A stretch of 21,002 nucleotides of DNA from IMG/VR virus record IMGVR_UViG_3300025879_000135, positions 1-21,002 of that record; one strand, given 5' to 3'. The DNA is from a virus. Under the pieces are notes generated by a model that was given only the letters and a program-made list of their open reading frames with translations, was not told the origin of the DNA and searched no databases. The number at the start of each line of letters is the position of its first letter. Position 1 is the stretch's first letter. The translations under genes and the position numbers were made by a program. This document shows positions 7,407 through 14,800 of the stretch, one piece after another.

Positions 7407-9002
7407 ATGGCTTTTCAAATAATCAATCTAGCTGATCACATCAACGCCGCTGTTGATAAGATGAATGAAAACTTCGACCTTATCAGCTGGACGGCGGATA
7501 GCGATGCCATCAACAATACCATCAATAATTATATTGATAGCGATGTCATCAACAATATTATCAATAATTATATTGACAGTAGCGTAATTAATCAATTCAT
7601 AAACAGCGACACTATCAATAACTACCTCGATCAAAGTACTATAATTAATATTATAGATTCGGATTTCATACAATCCATAATACTTAATTTGAATCTTGAT
7701 GGTTCTATAGACTCGAGTCAATTTTACAGTATATTAGCTGAGACTGGCTTAGTAGCTAGAGTAGATAATGTTGAAGGGGGCTTAGTATTATTAGCCCAAG
7801 ACTATACCAATCTATCAACCAACTACACTAATCTAGATTCAGATGTATCAGCACTGTCGACTGCTTATAGTGGGTTAACTTCCCAGATATCTGTGCTCGA
7901 TAGTGGCATTGAGGTATTATCACAGGATCTGGTGAGTTTAGAAGCTCAATTTACTGGCAGTATCGAATTGGATTCCGCAGTAATTGTGCAAGCGATTGGT
8001 GGCGCACTCACCACATTAGATACTAGAATAAATGCTAACTCAGATGAGATCAGTGTTGTCTCTCAGGCCGTTACGAACTTATCAGCTGACCTATCATTAC
8101 TTGATAGTACATTATCCCCCCTAATACAAGCTAATTCAACAGCAATTTCTAATCTTGTAGCATCTGCCACAGCTAACTCGGATGAGCTTGAAGTACTATC
8201 CGGCCGGTTTGATAGCTTCCAAGTAACTCTACAAAATGCCATTGATAGTGGATTAGAGATCAACCCAGATGATGTTGCTGCAGCAGTGGGTGGTATTACT
8301 GATGATTTATATACTAGAATTTACGCAAACTCTGATAAAATCGGAGTTGTATCTGCATCAATAACAAGCCTAAACTCTAAGCTAACGTTACTCGATAGCG
8401 CTGGGGCATTAACCGATGTAATTGCAGATGCGGTGTCCGATCTCAGAGCCGAAGTTGTAGCAGGCGACAGTGGCAATTTAAATGCTATTTCCCAGTTAGA
8501 GGTAACTCTTAACAACAAAATCGATAGTGATGTCCAAACTGCGTTGACAACATTATCAAATACATATGTTACGGATGGAGAGCTCACTACAGCTGTACAG
8601 AACGCAACCACATCACTAACACAAACGATTAATAATACGGTAGCAACCGCCGAGCAGACCCTCAACACTAGAATAGACGGTATCGATCTTAGTGTTGAAG
8701 TTGGGTATACTCTAAACTTAGATGCTAATGGTCATGTAGCTGGTATTGAATTTAACAATAATGGCGAAACTGCCGCTATGTCCATCTTTGCTGATAAGTT
8801 TGCTATAGTAAACTCATCGGACAGTGCTATTCGGCCATTTACCGTCGACGGTGACCAGATTCTACTATCAAACGCTACTGTTACAGGATCCCTAAATATA
8901 AGCTCTAGTAGTACGAACGGGTCCATGACAATGACTAATGACTTAATGCAGATATTTGATGCTGGTGGTAACCCCCGCGTTAGATTTGGCCGGCTAGCAT
9001 AA
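7407..9002 (+). CDS. Fibre-like virion protein with DUF1983-type C-terminal domain
   Basis: The 531-residue protein has three parts. Residues 1-30 ('DHINAAVDKMNENFDLIS') resemble the N-terminal attachment helix of phage fibre-like proteins. Residues 31-90 are Asn/Ile/Asp-rich repeats ('DSDAINNTINNYI', then 'DSDVINNIINNYI'), encoded by a 39-nt tandem duplication. Residues 100-430 are long Ser/Thr/Leu/Asp heptad-like stretches ('LDSDVSAL', 'LLDSTLSPLI', 'ANSDEISVVSQAVTNL') that suggest a trimeric coiled-coil shaft. From Val432 to the end is a DUF1983-type domain ('NLDANGHVAGIEF', 'FADKFAIVN', 'LSNATVTG', 'IFDAGGNPRVRFG') closely similar to the end of the first gene in the window. The ATG directly follows the previous stop, with GGAG upstream. 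The likely role is a tail fibre or tail-tip component that uses its end domain as a knob or adaptor; the exact role is inferred. Confidence 0.75.
   Translation: MAFQIINLADHINAAVDKMNENFDLISWTADSDAINNTINNYIDSDVINNIINNYIDSSVINQFINSDTINNYLDQSTIINIIDSDFIQSIILNLNLDGSIDSSQFYSILAETGLVARVDNVEGGLVLLAQDYTNLSTNYTNLDSDVSALSTAYSGLTSQISVLDSGIEVLSQDLVSLEAQFTGSIELDSAVIVQAIGGALTTLDTRINANSDEISVVSQAVTNLSADLSLLDSTLSPLIQANSTAISNLVASATANSDELEVLSGRFDSFQVTLQNAIDSGLEINPDDVAAAVGGITDDLYTRIYANSDKIGVVSASITSLNSKLTLLDSAGALTDVIADAVSDLRAEVVAGDSGNLNAISQLEVTLNNKIDSDVQTALTTLSNTYVTDGELTTAVQNATTSLTQTINNTVATAEQTLNTRIDGIDLSVEVGYTLNLDANGHVAGIEFNNNGETAAMSIFADKFAIVNSSDSAIRPFTVDGDQILLSNATVTGSLNISSSSTNGSMTMTNDLMQIFDAGGNPRVRFGRLA
7497..7574 (+). 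repeat. 39-nt tandem duplication in the fibre gene
   Basis: Two copies (7497-7535 and 7536-7574) encode the 13-residue units DSDAINNTINNYI and DSDVINNIINNYI. They differ at only a few bases. Shorter decayed copies ('DSSVINQFI', 'NSDTINNYL') follow immediately, suggesting growth by repeated slippage or unequal exchange. Confidence 0.85.
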
Positions 9003-9013
9003 AGGATTAAAAA

Positions 9014-9550
9014 ATGGCTGATTTTACAGTATCGTATACAAGGACATTATCATTCGCAGGGAACTACGTAACGTCGTTCACTCGAAATCGTGTATCTTCG
9101 TATAGCTCCGATACAACAAATACATTTTCTGCAACCTTTACGCGACTGCGCCCGTCAACCTATACCAGGAATAGACAAAGCACTTATTCCGGAACATTTG
9201 TTAGAACTTTTTCTGGGTATTATAGTAGAGCGTTTGCGGGTAATTATTCCCAATCATTTGCTGGGACTTATACTAGAACGTTCACCGTTTCTAGAGTCTC
9301 TGCATACACCAGAGACAGAACACAAAATTTTACTAGAACACGAACGTCGGTAACGAGCTCTCGACTTTTCGTTCGTTCATTTTCCAGATATCAATACTTT
9401 ACCCCATTTTACACTAGAGTGGGTAGTCAAGGATATTTTGCTGCGGTGTATACGGCTTATTATGGTGGGACCTACAGTAGGACTATATCGCGTACTGGTA
9501 CAATAACATCTATATTATTCACCGCTCCTAATGGGGGGATTGAGCCGTAA
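9014..9550 (+). CDS. Small Tyr/Arg/Gly tetrapeptide-repeat protein
   Basis: The 178-residue protein is made almost wholly of tetrads of the form [Y/F/R]-[S/T/A/V]-[R/G/S]-x: 'FTRNRVSSYSSD', 'YTRNRQSTYSGTFVRTFSGY', 'YSRAFAGNYSQSFAGTYTRT'. The repeats fade after about residue 118 into a Tyr/Phe-rich tail ending 'ITSILFTAPNGGIEP'. No signal peptide, membrane segment or Cys is visible. The Shine-Dalgarno AGGA (9004-9007) lies 6 nt before the ATG. The stop overlaps the next start by one base (TAATG), implying coupling. Arg is encoded mostly by AGA/AGG, unlike the repeats of the 11817 gene. I do not recognise a characterised family. Position among fibre genes suggests a virion surface or adhesive component. 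Confidence 0.75.
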   Translation: MADFTVSYTRTLSFAGNYVTSFTRNRVSSYSSDTTNTFSATFTRLRPSTYTRNRQSTYSGTFVRTFSGYYSRAFAGNYSQSFAGTYTRTFTVSRVSAYTRDRTQNFTRTRTSVTSSRLFVRSFSRYQYFTPFYTRVGSQGYFAAVYTAYYGGTYSRTISRTGTITSILFTAPNGGIEP

Positions 9551-10401
9551 TGCCTGAATCCTATTATACAAGAACCTCCACATTTACTAGAATTAGCACC
9601 CGAACAGGAGGCACTACAGCTGACTTTTCAGGTACTCCAAGAGTCGTAGATTATACTAGGACTAGAGCAGGTACTGCTAGTACTCGACTAATATCATATG
9701 CGAATTTTGAGGATGGTAACGAAAGTACTGCGTTTTATTCTAGGTCATTCGTCGGCGATTTCATTGGAAACTTCACCGGTAATTATGTTAGATCGTTTAG
9801 TAGATCTAGAACCGTAGAGTCAATTGGGTATTACTCGAGAAACTATATTGGGTATTACACAAGAGCGTACCAAGGGTTTTATACAGTATCATCAGCTGGG
9901 GGATATTCGCGGTTATTTGCCGGTAACTATGCCCGATCATTCCTAGGAGTGTATTCCAGGGGGTACAGCGGATTATATACTAGAAGCTCTACGAACACAT
10001 TTAGTGGAACATTCACCAGAACTTCTGTAGGCGACTATACAAGAACTACGACTCGTGTTAGTACAATTTCTGGTGGTACTGGAGCTCCTCCTACGTATAC
10101 TGGTGCGCCAGCATCAGATGCTGAATATGGTCTGGTGGTATATGGACCAGATGGTGTAACTGAAATTATCAACCCTACAACTAGAGTATTAAACCTAGTA
10201 TTTTACGGTAGTGTTTCGGTTGGACCATACTCAACGACAAATATTACAATAGAAGATGTAGGGGATCCTACCAAAGTTATTGTAGCGTTTGGTTTCAGGT
10301 ATACTTCTATAAGCTATTCTGTATCAGGCAACACACTGACAGTGATAAACGATCGCTCTACCGCATCAGCTCCAGTTATAATAGCAGCGAGGATAGCATA
10401 A
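9550..10401 (+). CDS. Tetrapeptide-repeat protein with C-terminal 'YGLxV' domain
   Basis: This is a 283-residue two-part protein. Residues 1 to about 175 are Tyr/Phe-Arg-Gly tetrads ('SFVGDFIGNFTGNYVRSFSR', 'YYSRNYIGYYTRAYQGFYT', 'LFAGNYARSFLGVYSRGYSG'). After a short Gly/Pro/Ala linker, residues about 190-283 form an ordinary globular beta domain beginning 'AEYGLVVYGPDGVTEIINPT' and ending 'SAPVIIAARIA'. The same opening ('YGLVVKSFDG...EIIQLDTERGLVNYVI') begins the next gene, so the two share a domain. The start codon overlaps the previous stop and follows a G-rich run (ATGGGGGGATT) that can act as Shine-Dalgarno. A plausible reading is a fibre whose repeat shaft carries a receptor-binding or capping tip; this is inference. 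Confidence 0.75.
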   Translation: MPESYYTRTSTFTRISTRTGGTTADFSGTPRVVDYTRTRAGTASTRLISYANFEDGNESTAFYSRSFVGDFIGNFTGNYVRSFSRSRTVESIGYYSRNYIGYYTRAYQGFYTVSSAGGYSRLFAGNYARSFLGVYSRGYSGLYTRSSTNTFSGTFTRTSVGDYTRTTTRVSTISGGTGAPPTYTGAPASDAEYGLVVYGPDGVTEIINPTTRVLNLVFYGSVSVGPYSTTNITIEDVGDPTKVIVAFGFRYTSISYSVSGNTLTVINDRSTASAPVIIAARIA

Positions 10402-11117
10402 TGAGTTACGGATTAGTTGTTAAATCATTTGATGGTGGCGGTAACGAGATTATCCAACTTGATACCGAGCGAGGGCTTGTCAACTATGTTATCACCGCCA
10501 TGGGGTCTGGGTGGTCGGTACCTGTTTCCGGTTACGGTAAAAACAGATTAGTGTTCATTAGACCCCATACCGACGCTAACGGAAACTATGTACAGGGAGT
10601 AGACGACGAGGTAGCTATTTTAGCCGGTACCCTCGGTGGCCCAGTTATGAAATTTGTATCATCCGACTACGCAGCATATAACCGTGATGGGTTTGCTTGG
10701 AATCAAGCGTATGCCCTAAGATCCGTCCAGTATATTATTATGGAAGATGTAACAAATGTAACCGCGGTTGGCGAGTATGGTTTACAAGTGTTGACGGCTG
10801 GTGGGGAGTCTGCCTTCGATTCTAGAAAAATTAAATTCAATGCTGGATTACGCGTTAATTCTATTATTCCAGCTAGGGCTCTTAATGGATATGGCTCCGA
10901 TCCAATTAGTACGGACGCCTCAAAATATATCAGCGCTGACTGGACTTACTGGGATTCCTTAGGAAGTAAAGCCTGCATAATCCCACAGCCTGGTACTCAA
11001 AATGCATACCACCTAGATATGGATAAGGATGAACCTGATCCAGCGGGTGGTCAGGGGTTCGAACCAACGTATTATTATGATAATTATGGTCCTATATGGA
11101 TTGCTGAGCAAATTTAA
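10401..11117 (+). CDS. 'YGLxV'-domain virion protein, probable fibre tip
   Basis: The 238-residue protein opens with 'SYGLVVKSFDGGGNEIIQLD', similar to the end domain of the preceding gene. It contains a second 'EYGLQVLTAGGESAFDSRKI' segment near residue 124. 'YGLxV...G...DS' segments are frequent in phage tail-tip and fibre-tip proteins as I recall them. The C-terminus is rich in Asp, Pro and Tyr ('DMDKDEPDPAGGQGF', 'YYYDNYGPIWIAEQI'). There are no Tyr/Arg tetrads. The start overlaps the previous stop by one base (TAATG), with GAGG 10 nt upstream, so the 9014-9550-10401 genes form a coupled set. A fibre tip or partner role is inferred from domain sharing and order. Confidence 0.7.
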   Translation: MSYGLVVKSFDGGGNEIIQLDTERGLVNYVITAMGSGWSVPVSGYGKNRLVFIRPHTDANGNYVQGVDDEVAILAGTLGGPVMKFVSSDYAAYNRDGFAWNQAYALRSVQYIIMEDVTNVTAVGEYGLQVLTAGGESAFDSRKIKFNAGLRVNSIIPARALNGYGSDPISTDASKYISADWTYWDSLGSKACIIPQPGTQNAYHLDMDKDEPDPAGGQGFEPTYYYDNYGPIWIAEQI

Positions 11118-11135
11118 AAAGAGGAAATTATTGAA

Positions 11136-11603
11136 ATGACAACAGTAGTAAAATATGTAGCTAAAATTGAGGAAGATACTGGCCGTATCATGTGTGTAGA
11201 ATTTCCTCAAGCATCAGTACCACCAGAAGGTACTGAAAATGGGATTACCACAGTTCACGTGACGCCTGATAGAATGACAGAAGGCTTCATGGGCCCTGGT
11301 TGGAACCCCTTACTGCATTTTTGGGATGGATCATCGTTCGTATATGTAGGAAAACCTCCAAATCGTCACGCTATATATAATGGTACTGATTGGGAGTGGG
11401 ATGCTGTGGCATTCATGAACGACATCAAGGGTATACGTAACAATAAACTATACAAATCGGATTGGACTCAATCTCCCGATGCACCATTAACAGAAGAGGA
11501 AAAGCAGGCGTGGGCAGTATATAGACAACAACTACGCGACTTTCCGTCAACATTAGACAACCCTGCTAGTTTAGAGGAATTGGTATGGCCCATGCAACCA
11601 TAA
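11136..11603 (+). CDS. Tail-fibre assembly chaperone-like protein
   Basis: The C-terminal half of this 155-residue protein carries a pattern common in phage tail (fibre) assembly chaperones: 'IRNNKLYKSDWTQSPDAPLT' followed by 'EEKQAWAVYRQQLRDFPSTL' and ending 'ELVWPMQP'. In such families 'R..LL..SDWTQ.PD.PL....+.AW..YRQ.LRD.P.....WP..P' is the typical signature. The N-terminal half is a small beta-rich region with several Trp ('GPGWNPLLHFWDGSSFVY', 'YNGTDWEWD'). Chaperones of this kind are usually encoded beside the fibre they help fold, which fits either the fibre set just upstream or the repeat protein downstream. GAGGA at 11120-11124 is the Shine-Dalgarno, 11 nt before the ATG. The family match is from memory of the pattern. 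Confidence 0.7.
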   Translation: MTTVVKYVAKIEEDTGRIMCVEFPQASVPPEGTENGITTVHVTPDRMTEGFMGPGWNPLLHFWDGSSFVYVGKPPNRHAIYNGTDWEWDAVAFMNDIKGIRNNKLYKSDWTQSPDAPLTEEEKQAWAVYRQQLRDFPSTLDNPASLEELVWPMQP

Positions 11604-11675
11604 CATATATTCTCTCCCCTTTCTGGTAGAAATACTATACTATGAAAAGTTATTATAGTCAAGTTATTTTTTGTG

Positions 11676-11704
11676 TTGACTTTGACTGATAAATAGCTTA
11701 CACT
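11676..11704 (+). promoter_or_regulatory. Candidate sigma70-like promoter
   Basis: TTGACT (11676-11681) and TACACT (11699-11704) are separated by 17 nt, matching five and four positions of the -35 and -10 consensus. GATAAATA at 11688-11695, one mismatch from the late octamer, lies between them. Start of transcription would fall inside the hairpin at 11705-11742, so any product would be very short or would begin with a hairpin. The evidence is weak. Confidence 0.35.
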
Positions 11705-11744
11705 AAGACTAGTGGATGTCCTAATAGAGATGCACTAGTCTTTT
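11705..11744 (+). terminator. Probable hairpin terminator after the fibre cluster
   Basis: The arms AAGACTAGTG (11705-11714) and CACTAGTCTT (11733-11742) form a perfect 10-bp stem with an 18-nt loop. The T run is short (TTTT at 11741-11744, partly in the stem). It lies about 100 nt after the chaperone-like gene and before the late promoter of the giant repeat gene, the expected place for transcript separation. The long loop makes it a modest terminator. Confidence 0.6.
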
Positions 11745-11768
11745 GATTATCTGTAAGGATAAAACTTA

Positions 11769-11776
11769 TATAAATA
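11769..11776 (+). promoter_or_regulatory. T4-type late promoter of the giant repeat gene
   Basis: An exact TATAAATA lies 40 nt upstream of the GTG start of the 1189-residue protein, with predicted transcription start near 11782. A short inverted repeat, AGGAT (11756-11760) and ATCCT (11782-11786), flanks it. It is one of three exact octamers in the window, all intergenic. Confidence 0.8.
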
Positions 11777-11790
11777 AACGCATCCTATTA

Positions 11791-11818
11791 ACTTTTAAAA
11801 AAGAGAGCGATTAAAAGT
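11791..11818 (+). promoter_or_regulatory. Hairpin enclosing the ribosome binding site of the giant repeat gene
   Basis: ACTTTTAA (11791-11798) pairs with TTAAAAGT (11811-11818), an 8-bp stem with a 12-nt loop. The loop holds the likely Shine-Dalgarno (AAGAGAG, about 11801-11807) and the right arm includes the first two bases of the GTG start at 11817. Both arms are in the late transcript. The stem is AT-rich, so it may be marginally stable. Translation damping is possible but unproven. Confidence 0.45.
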
Positions 11819-14800
11819 GTCAGCATCTAGTATCCCATTAAAAATACTGAATTCAGATGGTGACCTGAAGGAATTTACGCCGTTAGAAGAAAATTATCTG
11901 GCGTATGCAGTAGGACAAGCATTACTAAACCCAACTGATGTTGGTTCACTAACGCTTAGCCCAACGGGAGTTGCTGTCGGTTCTTATGTTGATACATACT
12001 TCAACCAGAGCCCCGGAACTCACCCTGCCAGCCAAATCACTTCTGGTTCAACTACTACGACCCTTCGTCAGGTAGCGGGACCAGCAACTGAAAGCGGCCA
12101 AAACATTCCTGTAGGTTACTACGCCCAAGATCCTAATCCCGGTTTCTACGAAATGGTAGACGCGGACTTATCCAACTTAGCTAATCGTGTACTCGGTAAC
12201 ATGGTCCAGAATGACTATATCGGTACCTATCGATTGGCAGCATCTTCACCTGGATCAGATTACTCTATCCATATAGCGAACGTCTTCACTGACACGCGTG
12301 GGGATGGGGTATCTACAAACTATCACATCTATATTCGTAACTCAATGACGGCCGTTGGAGCTGTTCGTCCCGTTCGCGTACGATACGACGGCTCGAACTT
12401 TGGTGGCTTCCAAGAGATGACTGATGCTGAGATCCAAGACGTGTTGGGTCAGCGTATCAAGACATTGAGATCGTCAGTTGGTAGTATTGGTAGCTATCAA
12501 TTACTTTCTTCAGCTCAAGGCGCACCCATCGGTGGTGGTACGTGGAAGGTTGTTGGTACAGCCGTAAACACCAAGCTAACGACAGCTCAAATCGATTATA
12601 CGCGCAGCCGCAACTCGAGCTACGTACAGACCCGAGTTTCAGCCTACACGCGTAACAGAGTGTCTACCTTTAGTGGTACATATTCACGCACTACAAGCCA
12701 AGTATTTGTCGGCAATTACGCTGGTAACTATAGCCGCGACTTCGCCGGCAATTATTCACGAGGTTTTGTAGGGGAATATACTGGCGATTTCGTAGGAGTA
12801 TATTCTCGTTTACGCTCTTCAGCTTATTCTGATAACTATGCCCGTAATCGTATTTCGACTTACGCTGGCACATATTCACGCAATCGTGTAAGTACATATT
12901 CGCGTAACCGAGTCTCAGCCTATGCTGGTACGTATGCTCGTAATAGGGTGTCGTCTTATGCTGGCACATATTCGCGTAACCGCGTCTCAGCCTATGCAGG
13001 CACGTATTCACGCAATCGCGTAAGTACATATGCTCGTACTCGTCTCACGGCATTTTCTGCCGACTACACAGGCGTATACACGCGTGCACGCGCATCTGTT
13101 TATACACGAGCTCGCGTTTCAACTTACTCTGCTGACTACACTGGCACGTATTCCCGTGCTCGGGTCTCTGCATACTCTCGCGCGCGCACATCGGCGTATG
13201 CCCGTGACCGTGTAACCGACTTTGCTGGTAACTTTATTGGTAACTATAGCCGCAACTTCGTAGGAGATTACTCTCGCGGGTTTGCTGGTAACTACGCGCG
13301 CGGCTATGCTGGTAACTTTGTCGGTAATTACGCCACAACATATACTGGCGACTTCGTAGGTAACTATGCACGTGGGTTTGTCGGCGATTATGTTGGCGAC
13401 TTCGTAGGCAACTATGCTCGTACCAGGGTAACGAACTATACGCGCGATGACGCTGCGACATTAACCTTTACTCGAGTACTAGCGTATACTGGTAACTATT
13501 CAACTGCCTATACCCGTGACCGTGTAACCAACTTCACCACGAGTCCATCGTATTCACGTACACGTATTACAAACTATGTAATATCGCCATCGTATTCACG
13601 TACACGTATTACAGACTATGCAATATCGCCATCATACACGCGCGCTCGTGCCGCTACGCTAGATTATACGCGTACCCGAGCTGCGAGCTACACTGGTGAC
13701 TATGCCCGTACAGCATACTATACTGGCAACTATGCTCGTGTAGCATACTATACTGGCAACTATGCTCGTGTATATTACTATACCGGTAACTACGCTCGTT
13801 CATTGACTTACACTGGTGACTTCGTAGGTAACTATACTAGAACTGGTGCAGTAGCTTATACCCGTAATAGGGCTGCTATAGGGTATTATTCGCGAAATCT
13901 GTCGTACTCTAGAACTGGAACATCATACTACGTTGGTCCTCCAAGTCCACCAATAGGGCCAGATCCTGGTGATCCTCAGATATACACACGAACCGCCACT
14001 ACATATTATTCGCGAACTGTAATATACACGCGCACAGTAACATACGCTGGGAACTATGCTCGTAATGTAACATATGATTATACTAGGACGAGAGCTACTA
14101 ACTATACCACCGTCCTAGGTTACTCACGCGATCGTGCTTACTATCCAGCGTATTCTCGTGATCGTGCTTACTATCCAGCGTATTCTCGTGATCGTGCTTA
14201 CTATCCAGCGTATACTCGAGTTCGCGCAGCTAGCTATGTAGGAAACTATACTAGGGCAGTAACATACACTGGCAACTATGCTCGTACGTTAATTTATACT
14301 GGCGACTTCGTAGGTAATTATGCTCGTACGTTAACTTATACTGGCGACTTCGTTGGCAACTATGCTCGTACGTTGGTTTATGCAGGAAACTTCGTAGGCA
14401 ACTACGCTAGAGCTTATGTTGCGGACTATACACGTACTGGGTATTATACTCGCGTTAGCTCGTACATCGGGGATTTCGTCGGTGACTTTGTTGGAGAGTA
14501 TGCTAGAACTTCGGTTCGTACAAGCGTTCGTACCCGTAGTAGCGCATATGCTCGTACTCGTATTACAGACTACGTTGGCGACTTTACACGTACAAGTACG
14601 CGCACTCGATACTCCGCGTACGTTCGTACTCGCGTTTCAGCTTATGCTCGTACTCGTTCTAGTGCTTACGCTAGAGATCGTGTAACGAACTTTGCTGGTA
14701 ACTTCATTGGCAACTATGCTCGTACCTTCGCAGGTAACTATGCTAGATCGTTTGCTGGTGAATACGTAGGTAACTATGTTGGCAATTATGCGAGAGCATT

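Noticed and set aside
12691-13461. Long minus-strand open frames over the giant repeat gene
   Set aside because: They follow from the 12-nt periodic composition of the + strand repeats, have no ribosome binding site and give low-complexity Arg/Tyr/Leu products. They are shadows of the real gene.
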